Of a stretch of 50,151 nt of DNA, positions 16,916-25,536 are shown in pieces. The position numbers were made by a program, and so were the translations under genes. The notes under the pieces were generated by a model. That model made no database searches, was not told the DNA's origin, and was given only the letters and a program-made list of their open reading frames with translations. How positions within the stretch are numbered: position 1 is the first letter of the stretch; each line of letters begins with the position of its first letter. This DNA comes from Flavobacterium taihuense (GTDB lineage Bacteria > Bacteroidota > Bacteroidia > Flavobacteriales > Flavobacteriaceae), in the NCBI RefSeq assembly GCF_019351435.1, contig NZ_JAHWYN010000024.1, positions 1-50,151 on the forward strand, given 5' to 3'.

Positions 16916-17731
16916 ATGAATACATTTTTATTTGCTTGGAATCCTGAAAAATGGGATTGGACAAATCTTGAACAAAACATTGAAGAACTTGAAAAAACAG
17001 GACGGGTTACTCAAATGTGGAGTTGCGCTAGTCACAAATCAATAAATATAGGTGATAGAGCTTTTTTAATAAAATTGGGAAAAGGAAAACGTGGAATAAT
17101 TGGAGCTGGATTTGTTGCTACTTCTCCATTTTTATCACCACATTGGAGCGGTAGCGGAAAAATGGTTCCTAGAGTTATTGTAGATTTTGAAGCTTTATTA
17201 AATCCAAAAGAAGATTCCATACTATCAATTGATTTATTAAAACAAGGGAAGTTAAACAGTCAGCATTGGTCAACTCAAGCCTCTGGTATTTCAATAAAAA
17301 ATGAAGTAACTGAAGAACTAGAATCTGTTTGGTTTGATTTTTTAACAACTCAAAAGATAAGGTTTAATCCTTTTAAAAATTCTGATAGTGAAAATCAAAA
17401 AACTTATACAGAAGGCACGCCGAATCAAGTTCGCTTAACAAAATATGAAAGAAACCCATATGCCCGAAAAAAATGTATTGAACATTTTGGATTATCTTGC
17501 CAAGTATGTAAACTAAATTTTGAAAAAACTTACGGAGAAATTGGGAAAGATTTTATACACGTTCATCATATCAGCCAAATAGCAAATATTGGTAAAACTT
17601 ATGAAGTTGATCCATTAAAAGATTTAATTCCAGTGTGTCCTAATTGTCATTCTATGATACATAAAAGAAAAAAAGCATACAGCATAGAGGAAATGAGGAA
17701 AATATACCTAGAAAATAAATCCAGCCACTAA
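16916..17731 (+). CDS. EVE-like / HNH endonuclease (McrA-type, probable modified-DNA restriction)
   Basis: A protein of about 271 aa. Residues 1-145 (TFLFAWNPEKWDW ... IGDRAFLIKLGKGKRGIIGAG) resemble an EVE/PUA-like fold that reads modified bases. The C-terminal 80 residues form an HNH nuclease with CQVC at 195-198, HVHHIS at 215-220 and CPNCHSMIH at 241-249, so nuclease and zinc ligands are complete. Such fusions usually cut DNA carrying modified cytosine. Start choice: an ATG at 16886 lies only 10 bp after the start tag; 16916 gives the conserved opening MNTFLFAWNPEKW and is preferred. The stop codon TAA lies inside the end tag AGCCACTAAC. Confidence 0.82.
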   Translation: MNTFLFAWNPEKWDWTNLEQNIEELEKTGRVTQMWSCASHKSINIGDRAFLIKLGKGKRGIIGAGFVATSPFLSPHWSGSGKMVPRVIVDFEALLNPKEDSILSIDLLKQGKLNSQHWSTQASGISIKNEVTEELESVWFDFLTTQKIRFNPFKNSDSENQKTYTEGTPNQVRLTKYERNPYARKKCIEHFGLSCQVCKLNFEKTYGEIGKDFIHVHHISQIANIGKTYEVDPLKDLIPVCPNCHSMIHKRKKAYSIEEMRKIYLENKSSH

Positions 17732-17854
17732 CAGCCACTACAACGGATTTGGGCATTGGGCTTAATGGAATGATAGTTTTGTATTTGGAATGATTTGGCA
17801 AATCCGAAAATAGGGCTTAATTTAACCCCAAACCCGCTGTAGTGCCAGAACGTT
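17730..17854 (+). repeat. Cassette-boundary repeat R14 (type B)
   Basis: 125 bp. Left flank AGCCACTAAC (17723-17732) pairs with the cassette 13 tag GTTAGTGGCT (16874-16883). Right side begins GTTAGTGGCA of cassette 14, whose other end is missing because of IS copy 2. Confidence 0.92.
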
Positions 17855-17922
17855 AGTGGCAAGCTCGCCAAATGACAAATCCTGAAATAGGTTGACTAAA
17901 AATTAAACACTTTTAGTAAACT

Positions 17923-18333
17923 ATGGAACCTACAAAAAAAGGACACTGTCCAAAAATTGAGTACAAAAAAATCGGTTTTGACTTAAAACTTTCCATCATT
18001 GACCAAATTTCAAACGGTCAAATTTCCCTAAATCATGCTTCAAAGTTGCATGGAATTTCTCGCTCTTCAATAACGTATTGGATGAAAAAATTGCGTTCCT
18101 TTGAGCAAAACTCCAAAACTATGAGCAAGAACCAAGAACTAAAAAAACTTAAAGAGCGTATCGAAGAACTGGAATTCATTAAAGATTTTCAACAAATGAT
18201 AATTGCTGATTTTGAAGTAAGTACTAATCTTGATTTTGCAAAAAAGTCATTACCCGAAGCATTGCTAAAAGAAGTGGAGAAAAAGAAAAAAGACCTTTTA
18301 AAATCAAATGGTTCTCCAAGTGTTTCGGAATAA
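17923..18333 (+). CDS. IS3-family transposase OrfA (copy 2)
   Basis: Identical 136-aa protein to the OrfA at 9280-9690: helix-turn-helix plus coiled coil, ending shortly after the A-rich slippery region used for -1 frameshifting into OrfB. Confidence 0.92.
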   Translation: MEPTKKGHCPKIEYKKIGFDLKLSIIDQISNGQISLNHASKLHGISRSSITYWMKKLRSFEQNSKTMSKNQELKKLKERIEELEFIKDFQQMIIADFEVSTNLDFAKKSLPEALLKEVEKKKKDLLKSNGSPSVSE

Positions 18334-18428
18334 GCACTCAGGCTTATTACAAACGAATTAATAAACAGAAAATTGAGGATTTAGAAACTCTAAAAATCAA
18401 AAAACTCATCACTCCTATTCGTCAAAAA

Positions 18429-19169
18429 ATGGCTCGATATGGAGCCAAAAAACTATACCTTGACCTGAAAGATGATTTTGAAAAAAATGACATAAAAATG
18501 GGTAGAGACAAGTTCATGCATTTTTTAAAATATCATAATTTATTAATACGAAAAACAAAGCTTTATCATATTACAACAGACTCTAGGCACGGGTTTTATA
18601 AATCAAAAGACTTACTTGTTAACCTTGAAATTAAACATGCAGAACAGGTATTTGTCAGTGATATAACTTATATTAAACTTGCCTCTCAGCATGCCTATTT
18701 AGCCCTAGTCACAGACGTTTATTCAAAGAAAATTATGGGTTATAAAATTGACACAAATATGCGCGTACAACTTGTTAAAGATGCTTTAGTAATGGCTGTT
18801 AAAAATAGACGTTATATCAATGAAAATCTAATCCATCATTCCGATAGAGGGATGCAATATTGTTGTCCAGATTTTGCTGAATTTGCCAAATCTAAGAACA
18901 TTATTTTAAGCACAACACAAAATTCCAGCCCATATGAAAATGCAGTTGCAGAAAGAATTAATGGAATATTAAAACACGAATTTGGCTTAAATAAAACAAT
19001 TCCAAACTTAAAAACAGCTCAAAAAATGGTAAAACAAGCAATAGAAATTTACAACAATGAGCGTAGACATTGCTCTCTAGGAATGAAAACACCTGAATTT
19101 GCACACGTGAATCAAATTCACAAATACAAATCATATAAGAAGAATAAAATTCCTATTTTAGTTGCGTAG
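18429..19169 (+). CDS. IS3-family transposase OrfB (copy 2)
   Basis: Identical to the OrfB of copy 1, with an intact DDE triad (VSDITY, HHSDRG, PYENAVAE). It is probably made as an OrfAB fusion; the frame is open upstream of the ATG. The element appears functional, so it could still act on this array. Confidence 0.92.
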   Translation: MARYGAKKLYLDLKDDFEKNDIKMGRDKFMHFLKYHNLLIRKTKLYHITTDSRHGFYKSKDLLVNLEIKHAEQVFVSDITYIKLASQHAYLALVTDVYSKKIMGYKIDTNMRVQLVKDALVMAVKNRRYINENLIHHSDRGMQYCCPDFAEFAKSKNIILSTTQNSSPYENAVAERINGILKHEFGLNKTIPNLKTAQKMVKQAIEIYNNERRHCSLGMKTPEFAHVNQIHKYKSYKKNKIPILVA

Positions 19170-19358
19170 TAATGTTGACAAGTTTGGAAAAAAATCCCCT
19201 CAAAGATTTTTTCTAAACTTATCAATATTACGGCTACAATCACCTATTTTTGAAATTATAAAACAACCAAAAATAATCAACCTATATCAGGACAAGACAG
19301 TTGCAATTTAAATGCGTTTGGTATCATTACTTTACTATCTTTGGCCAAAATCTGAAAC

Positions 19359-21866
19359 ATGCGAAAACTATTACTTTTACTGTTGTTGCTTCCTGCTTTA
19401 TTTCAAGCGCAAAATGCAGCTAGTGCCGATCCGGGATTTATTCCTGCTACGGTTTGGAATAATTATGAAAAACAAGTAAACGATATGGCACTTCAGTCCG
19501 ACGGCAAAATTGTCATTGAGGCTACCCAATATAATTACAATACGGGATGGACGCGAACCATAGAACGACTCAATGCAGACGGTTCGAGTGATGCTGCTTT
19601 TAGAGTATTGACCGATAATACGGCAAATTCGCATAAATGTCCTATACTGATACAGTCCGATGGCAAAATTATATTGGGCTCCCAATTTACCGTAGCAGGT
19701 GTAATCAAACCTATGATTCGGCTGAACACCGACGGTAGTATTGATACAACCTTCGACACGCCAGCTTTGCCAGCGTCTTCTTATATCTACTGTTTGACCT
19801 TGTTGCCAGACGGGAAGCTACTAGTTGGAAATGACTCTTCTAAAAAACTGCTTCGCCTGACCGCCGATGGTGCTTTAGATACCACTTTTTATGATGAGCA
19901 TCCCGAAATAGAGCAGTGTATTGCCGTATTGGTATTGCCAGATGGCAAGTTGATTGTAGCCGGCTCAATACGCATGCCGGACCCAGGAGGGGTGGGGACG
20001 TCCCTCCATCTTGAAAAACTAAATGCCGACGGCACAATAGATCCAACATTTGATATCAACGCCGGTTTTACAGGTCGGAATGGTTATACGTCTTCATTGG
20101 CATTACAGCCTGACGGAAAAATACTGGTGGGCGGAAGGTTCGATTCTTGCGACGGCAACAATTCTAAGAGCTTAGCACGGCTGCACCCCGACGGAAGTTA
20201 TGACAACACGTTTACATCCCCAATATATGACACAAATCCTGTGATAAATGACATTTTGGTGCGACCTAACGGCAATATCCTGATTGGAGGTAATTTTAGC
20301 GCGAGCAGTATTTATGGTATTGCTATGCTGTTACCAAACGGTTCAGTAACTTATTCTTTTTCGCCATCGACGGCTGGTACTAGCGTTACGATTACAGAAT
20401 ACTCGGAGGTGCGCAGGGTCGTGCAGCAACCTAACGGTATGATCTTGCACTGTGGTGATTATGGAAATATTGGAGGTCAGTCTAATAGGACCAGCATGAT
20501 TCGCTTGCTCGGTACTGATAGCTACCTTGTAAACGGCTATACCCGACTTGACATGCAAAATGATGGGTGTACCGATGCCGATCCCGGATTTACGTATCTT
20601 AAGTACAAACTGGTGAACGGTACGAACCAAAGTTCTTATTATTCCAGTTCCAATGGTTACCATGGCGTAATGCTCAAAAATGGCACAAGTGTTATCACGC
20701 CTATACTTGACAATCCGACTTGGTTCAGCGTTTCACCATCAAGTATCAGTCTGAATATGCCATCGGCAACGAATTATGCAAACCAGAATTTCTGTGTGAC
20801 CGCAGTCGGAATCCACCATGATTTGTCGGTTGTAATAGTGCCAATTGACAGAGCGACACCAGGTTTTGACGCCTATTATAAAGTTTTGGTTAGGAACAAT
20901 GGCAATCAAACAGCAACGGGTACTGTCCAATTTGCGTACGATGCCGCTACGGCGGAATACCTCCAAAGTACCCCTTCGGCCGCAAGCGCAGGTTTTGGCT
21001 CGGTGACATGGAATGTAGAGGGTTTATTGCCGTTATCTGAAGTTGAATATATTGTAAAACTGAACTTGAACACCCCTACCGATACGCCACCACTGAATGG
21101 CAATGATGTATTGACATTTACAGCAGTGGCAACCATTGCTCAAGACGAAGTTGCGACGAATAATGAAGCGACATTGGAGCAAACGGTAGTAAATTCGTTT
21201 GATCCTAATGATAAGATTTGCCTCGGAGGCGACTATGTGCGCTCGGAACAAGTAGGTGATTATATGTATTACCGCATCCGATTCGAGAATTTGGGTACGG
21301 CATCGGCGCAAAACATTAAGGTGACCGATATAATTGATACCACTAAATTTGATATCGCTAGTTTGAGTCCAGTAGACGGTAGCCATCCTTTTACTACCCG
21401 CGTGATACAAGGTAATCAGGTCGAGTTTATGTTCAACAACATACAGCTTGGGTTTGCTGCTGATAATAATGATGGCTATTTGGTTTTTAAAATTCGTTCA
21501 TTGAATTCGCTTGCAGAAGGTGCTGTACTAGAGAATACAGCTTCGATTTATTTTGACTACAATCTCCCTATTGTGACGAATACTTCGGTCGTGACGGTGC
21601 AGACGTCTTTGCATACTATATCATTTGAAACCATTGAATTGATGCTTTATCCTGTTCCTGCTGGCGATATGGTATTCATCAGTATTCCCAGACAAGTTAA
21701 TGTTCAGTCGGTAACAGTGTATAATCTTTTAGGGCAGTCGGTACTTGAAAATGTAACACCCGGACCCCAAGGTGATGTCAATGTTACAACACTTGCTAAT
21801 GGAAACTATGTAATGCGGGCGAGGACGGAACTGGGCGATGGTGTGATGCGATTTGTTAAAAAGTAG
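19359..21866 (+). CDS. Secreted delta-60 repeat protein with DUF11-like domains and T9SS sorting tail
   Basis: An 835-aa protein with signal peptide (LLLLLLLPALFQAQ). Residues about 40-390 hold repeated units of the type ALQSDGKIVI ... RLNADGSIDTTF, the delta-60 repeats that form a beta-propeller-like fold. Two Ig-like segments follow: NNGNQTATGTVQFAYD (about 515) and DPNDKICLGGDYV ... YYRIRFENLGTASAQNIKVTD (about 617-655), the latter typical of DUF11/DUF7619. The C-terminus has a T9SS type A sorting domain (MLYPVPAGDMVFISIP ... MRFVKK). It is probably a cell-surface adhesin-like protein. The DNA is visibly GC-richer than the cassettes. No repeat R lies directly before it; it starts 59 bp after IS copy 2. 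A TATCTTTG -7 box lies at 19336-19343. Confidence 0.85.
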   Translation: MRKLLLLLLLLPALFQAQNAASADPGFIPATVWNNYEKQVNDMALQSDGKIVIEATQYNYNTGWTRTIERLNADGSSDAAFRVLTDNTANSHKCPILIQSDGKIILGSQFTVAGVIKPMIRLNTDGSIDTTFDTPALPASSYIYCLTLLPDGKLLVGNDSSKKLLRLTADGALDTTFYDEHPEIEQCIAVLVLPDGKLIVAGSIRMPDPGGVGTSLHLEKLNADGTIDPTFDINAGFTGRNGYTSSLALQPDGKILVGGRFDSCDGNNSKSLARLHPDGSYDNTFTSPIYDTNPVINDILVRPNGNILIGGNFSASSIYGIAMLLPNGSVTYSFSPSTAGTSVTITEYSEVRRVVQQPNGMILHCGDYGNIGGQSNRTSMIRLLGTDSYLVNGYTRLDMQNDGCTDADPGFTYLKYKLVNGTNQSSYYSSSNGYHGVMLKNGTSVITPILDNPTWFSVSPSSISLNMPSATNYANQNFCVTAVGIHHDLSVVIVPIDRATPGFDAYYKVLVRNNGNQTATGTVQFAYDAATAEYLQSTPSAASAGFGSVTWNVEGLLPLSEVEYIVKLNLNTPTDTPPLNGNDVLTFTAVATIAQDEVATNNEATLEQTVVNSFDPNDKICLGGDYVRSEQVGDYMYYRIRFENLGTASAQNIKVTDIIDTTKFDIASLSPVDGSHPFTTRVIQGNQVEFMFNNIQLGFAADNNDGYLVFKIRSLNSLAEGAVLENTASIYFDYNLPIVTNTSVVTVQTSLHTISFETIELMLYPVPAGDMVFISIPRQVNVQSVTVYNLLGQSVLENVTPGPQGDVNVTTLANGNYVMRARTELGDGVMRFVKK

Positions 21867-22184
21867 GTGCTGGGCGTAGTTGGTGGTACCTAAGGGATGA
21901 CAACGAGATGACAATAGGATCTTTGCAGGGGTTATGTAAGCTAACTGCTTGTCGCTAAAACGTCAAAAAGTCTAAATCAGGATTAATGGTTTTTCTTAAG
22001 GCGATCTTTAATTCCCTCCTCCAGCTTTTTATTTTCATTTCCCTCTCAATGGCTAGGGTTGGGATTTATCAGAACTGTTAAGTGAGAATGTTTTTTATCA
22101 CAAACAACTCTCGTTTTTAAACATTCGGTATATTTATGATGGTTCAGTGAGAAAAATTGCGCCACTGACGAGAAACAGCGAACC
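21867..22184. other. Gap without a gene; possible trace of a decayed cassette repeat
   Basis: No credible ORF or RNA. The stretch at 21943-21964 (AACTGCTTGT, CGC, then AACGTC) resembles the right arm of a type A repeat plus the AACGT core, but no left arm is seen. At 22185 a cassette-like start tag GTTAGTGGCT begins without a recognisable repeat before it. Both fit a deletion scar where the array resumes after the delta-60 gene. Confidence 0.35.
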
Positions 22185-22241
22185 GTTAGTGGCTATTTTA
22201 CCAGAACGAAATCAGAAAACCTAGTTGACAAAGAATAAAAA

Positions 22242-22811
22242 ATGTAAGTACATTTTATCGCTTTATTAATTATCATAATAGTAGTAGTAGTAGTAGGAAC
22301 AATTTTTATTTTCTATTGGTTACCAAAAAGTTAGGTTATCCAAAAATTGGAAAATATCTATCCATTTTGGTTGCATTATCTTTCTTGGTAATAATTTTAA
22401 TGTAAATATTTGAAGATGAACTATTTACAAAAAATGAAGCAAAAGAACTTTTAAAGGAGCAAAATATTGAACTTAAAGACGTAATGGAGATTTTAGAAAA
22501 TAAATCGATGTCGTCAATCGGAGATTATTATCACACTTTTACTTTAAAGATTTCTGAAAAAGACAAAACAAGAATAATTAACGAAATCAAAAGTTCTAAA
22601 AACTTTAATCTAGACAAAGAAACCCAATCGTATTTTGGCAATCTTGAAGACTATTATTAAGGCCCGAAAAGAATTAAAAATCACGAAACGGGAGACCCAT
22701 TTTGTAAGAGAGCTTTTTGAACCACAAGGCGAAGGGTATGCTGCAATTTGGAGAACAATTGAAATCGTAAAAGAAGAAAACAAACTAATATTTGAAGATA
22801 TCGATGAATAA
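22242..22811 (+). pseudogene. Broken small membrane protein gene (cassette 15)
   Basis: Reads as one protein only after repair. The start ATG is followed at once by TAA (frameshift). Then comes a hydrophobic segment with GTA codon repeats (IIIIVVVVVGTIFIFYWLP), a second hydrophobic stretch (LSILVALSFLVIILM), an in-frame TAA at 22403-22405, then IFEDELFTKNEAKELLKEQN and SMSSIGDYYHTFTLKISEKD, and another frameshift near 22660 before RELFEPQGEGYAAIWRTIEI. The stop overlaps the AAC of R15. There are at least three lesions, so this is genuine decay rather than one error. Two membrane segments plus a soluble C-terminal domain; function unknown. Its end tag does not match the start tag at 22185. Confidence 0.75.
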
Positions 22812-22935
22812 ACAGCCGTTTGGCGAGATTGGGGTTTTAGGCTGAATTTAAAGATGGTTTTGTATTTGAAAAATTTGTGTTTAACCGAAAAATCCCGCAT
22901 CTTTAATCCCCAACCTCGCCAAGCGCCAGAACGTT
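22811..22935 (+). repeat. Cassette-boundary repeat R15 (type E)
   Basis: 125 bp. Arms CGTTTGGCGAG / CTCGCCAAGCG are unlike any other copy yet fully paired (one G-T wobble), again followed by A/C and TTGGGG/CCCCAA. Linkers AGC / CCAGAAC. Right side begins GTTATGCAA. Confidence 0.88.
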
Positions 22936-22972
22936 ATGCAACAGTTTAAAGCAAGCACCTAAAGCAGAAATA

Positions 22973-23535
22973 ATGAAGTTTAGTATTTTGAAAAAAGCAT
23001 GTTTTATAATTAATATAAGTTTACTATTTGTAAGTTGTTGTTATCACGGAATAGTTTCTGAAAATGGTTTGCCCAGAAAAAAAATCAGAGGTTTCGAAAA
23101 TAAAAGTATTTCAACTGAGAATAGTGACACCTTAGCCATTTATAAAACGAAAATAAGTTTTGCTATAACTCCCTGAATAAAGAATATGTCTATTATGAAA
23201 AAGTAGATAATAATACATATCCGTATGTAGGCTTTTTGAAATTTTACCCAAATAATAAAGTGGGGTTATTTATAATTCCGAAAGCTGATACTTTAAATTT
23301 ATGCAGAGAAAATTTCAACCCAGTTAGAGCCAAAATAGGATATTACTATATTAATTCTAAAAGCATTAAAACTAAAATATCAACAATTGGTGACTGTTCA
23401 TTATTTATTAGTAAAAAGCAAGGTGAAATTAAAGGAGATACTATAATTTTAAAAGATAATTCAAATCACGGAAACATATATATAAAACAAATAATTCCCA
23501 AAGAATATTTGACAAATTGGAAGCCCGATTGGTAA
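22973..23535 (+). pseudogene. Small lipoprotein gene with one frameshift (cassette 16)
   Basis: Part 1 opens with a lipoprotein signal (SLLFVSCC) and ends prematurely after TKISFAITP at 23176. The other frame continues YNSLNKEYVYYEKVDNN ... VGFLKFYPNNKVGLFIIP to 23535. One extra T in the T run at 23158-23161 would join them (KISFCYNSLNKEY) into a protein of about 187 aa. No family recognised; the second half is beta-rich. Either a sequencing error or a single-base deletion. Sole gene of cassette 16, whose end tags match (GTTATGCAA / TTGCATAAC). Confidence 0.65.
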
Positions 23536-23553
23536 ATAAAAAACCGATTGCAT

Positions 23554-23678
23554 AACAGCTACTACAACGGATTTGGGCAATAGGCTAAATGGGAAAATGG
23601 TTTTGTAATTGGGATGATTTGGCAAATCCGAAGAATGGGCATAATTTAGTCCCAAACCCGCTGTAGTACCAGAACGTT
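23554..23678 (+). repeat. Cassette-boundary repeat R16 (type C)
   Basis: 125 bp. Left flank TTGCATAAC (23548-23556) pairs with GTTATGCAA (22933-22941). Linkers AGC / CCAGAAC. Right side begins GTTAGCGGT of cassette 17, directly interrupted by IS110-type sequence. Confidence 0.92.
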
Positions 23679-23684
23679 AGCGGT

Positions 23685-23814
23685 AATCCCCCATAGTCCG
23701 CGTGCCTTACCTCCCGAAGCTAACGACAGAAAGCGGAAAAGGGAATGAATTTTTAAAGAAAAACAATGCTTTGCAAATAATTGATTTTCAAAATATTATA
23801 AAAACGTTAGTTAG
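23685..23814 (+). repeat. 130-bp miniature derivative of the IS110 element (left end joined to right end)
   Basis: Starts with a 42-bp segment (23685-23726) repeated with one mismatch at 23815-23856, the left end of the complete element. It ends with an AT-rich segment and GTTAGTTAG (23806-23814) that resembles the right end of the complete element (25431-25463). So it looks like left end plus right end with the transposase deleted, placed in tandem before the full copy. It contains no ORF. Confidence 0.6.
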
Positions 23815-25463
23815 AATCCCCCATAGTCCGCGCGCCTTACCTCCCGAAGCTAACGATCCTTGTGTAAAAAAACTTAAATTAGCTATGCTCATTGCAAGGC
23901 CGATTAAAAACTGTTGCGTAATAGCACGAGAGTAATCCTGGTTGGGAAGTGTGTGAAACCTCCAGTGGTGGTACAATTTTTTTGTAACCCCGATTAGAAT
24001 ATTCTATTTATCCGAAAGAGCTTCCTCTTTGAGCATTTTATTAACTCTAAAAGTTTAAAAATGAAAGAACAAGATCAAATTTCGATGGATATTGTCAATC
24101 CTAAAGCCGCTGGAATAGACATCGGAAGCAGAAGCCATTTTGTAGCTGTTGGTCAAAAAGAAGAACACGTGAGAGAATTTGGTGTTTATAATGAAGACCT
24201 CAAAGCAATATCAAATTGGCTCAAAGAAAATGACATCCAAACTGTAGCAATGGAAAGTACAGGTACTTATTGGCAAGCCTTGTATGCTGTTTTACTCAGT
24301 GACGGTTTTCAGGTAATATTGTGCAATGGAAAATTTACCAAAAACATTAAAGGCAGAAAAACCGATGTTCAAGACTCTCAATGGATACAAAAATTACATT
24401 CCATTGGTCTATTATCAGGAAGTTTTTTGCCTGATTTACAAACCGAACAGCTCCGAACCTATTGTAGACACCGCGCAAACTTGATCGATGTCGCTGCTGA
24501 CACAAGCAAGAAAATGCAAAACACCTTCGTTTACTCAATCTTCGTTTGGATGTAATTGTTAAAGATATTTGTGGTTTGACTGGACTTAAGATGATAGAAG
24601 CAATTTGCAATGGAGAAACAGATGCCCAAAAATTAGCTTCTTTAAGAAATGGAAACTGTAAAAAAAGTGAAGATGAAATGCAAAAAGCACTCCAAAGCAA
24701 TGGACGTAAAGATTATCTATTTGCTCTAAAGCAGGAATACCAGATGTATCAAAATCTTCAAAATCAAATCAAAGATTGCGATATAGAAATAAAAAAAATA
24801 CTCGAAGACCAGATTGATAGTGACAACAATAAAAAGCAACACTACACAGATCCGAAAGTATACAAAAGAGTCAATAAAAATACACCTAAAAATATTGATT
24901 TAAACCTGATTGGTTATCAATACTTCGAAGGAGTAGATTTATTGAAAATTGAAGGATTTAGCCATCAAACCCTACTTACATTAATGAGCGAAGTGGGTTT
25001 AGAAGGGATCAAAAAATTCGGCACAGCCAAGCAATTTGCCAGTTGGCTTAGACTTACTCCAAACAATAAAATAAGTGGTGGAAAAGTACTCAGTAGTCGT
25101 GTGCCAAAAGGAAGTAATCGCTTGAAAATAGCTTTACGAAATGCCGCCAATGCCATCGGAAACTTGAAAGAATCAACTCCGTTGCGAGACTTTTTTCATC
25201 GAATTAATTTCCGAAAAGGAAGAGTATCTGCCATAAGCGCAACAGCAAGAAAATTAGGTATAATCATTTGGAATATGATTGTAAAAAATACCTCATACTA
25301 TAATGCAGAAAATTACTTATATTTAGACGAAAAAAGAAAACTAGCGGTGCAAAAAAGAATACAAAAACAAATGGAAAAACAAATGGAAAAACATCAATTC
25401 AAAGTCGATGATTTCAATTTTATAACAACTTAGTTTTTAAATATTTACAAAAAAGTTAGTTAG
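23815..25463 (+). mobile_element. IS110-family insertion sequence with long 5' non-coding region
   Basis: Inferred ends: left AATCCCCCATAG, right ...GTTAGTTAG followed by AA. There are no terminal inverted repeats, as usual for IS110. About 245 bp lie before the transposase start, the place where IS110 elements encode their bridge RNA. Removing both tandem units joins GTTAGCGGT to AACTTTTGC, which restores the paired end stem of cassette 17 and supports these limits. The shared AA may be the core dinucleotide. Confidence 0.65.
24061..25433 (+). pseudogene. IS110-family transposase, single frameshift
   Basis: The N-terminal DEDD (RuvC-like) domain is in the first frame (24061-24555): AGIDIGSRSHFVAVG (first D), VAMESTGTYW (E) and GRKTDVQDSQW (last D residues). 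The second frame (to 25433) holds the C-terminal transposase_20 part: LLKIEGFSHQTLLTLMSEVG, FASWLRLTPNN and the Ser-containing SGGKVLSSRVPKGSNRLKIALRNAA. The break lies near 24520-24530 (after KKMQNT); one extra base would give QNTLRLLNLRLDVIVKD. So the copy is probably inactive unless the shift is an error or is bypassed. The essential residues themselves are intact. Confidence 0.88.
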
Positions 25464-25489
25464 AACTTTTGCTCAAAAAATCGAAAAAA

Positions 25490-25521
25490 TTTGACTTTAA
25501 TACCAATTATTGGTATCTTTG
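25490..25521 (+). promoter_or_regulatory. Toxin-antitoxin promoter with overlapping palindromic operator
   Basis: TTTG (25490-25493), 20 nt, TATCTTTG (25514-25521). The inverted repeat TACCAAT-T-ATTGGTA (25501-25515) overlaps the spacer and the -7 box. An antitoxin bound there would repress its own operon, as in other ribbon-helix-helix antitoxins. It begins right after the IS110 right end, so the promoter belongs to the cassette. Confidence 0.7.
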
Positions 25522-25536
25522 GTAAAAATTAAAATT

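Larger units (their letters stand above)
17873..19299 (+). mobile_element. IS3-family insertion sequence, copy 2 (1427 bp)
   Basis: Same length as copy 1, with identical transposase proteins; in the stretches compared the one difference seen is A for G in the right inverted repeat. Same orientation. The flanks do not match (AAA left, GTT right), so no target duplication is present. The left flank is the start of cassette 14; the right flank is unrelated GC-richer DNA. The remainder of cassette 14 was probably lost by IS-associated deletion or recombination. Confidence 0.93.

Noticed and set aside
9230..19299. The two IS3 copies as a composite transposon
   Set aside because: Copy 1 has its own target duplication and copy 2 has none at its flanks; no duplication surrounds the whole segment.
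22141..22187. A full repeat in front of the cassette start at 22185
   Set aside because: GCCACTGAC and GTTAGTGGC pair nearly, but the TTTGGG/CCCAAA stem, the 7-nt linker and the 125-bp length are absent.
23806..25465. GTTAGTTAGAA on both sides of the IS110 region as a target-site duplication
   Set aside because: IS110 elements do not make such duplications; the sequence is better explained as the right end present in both the miniature and the full copy.
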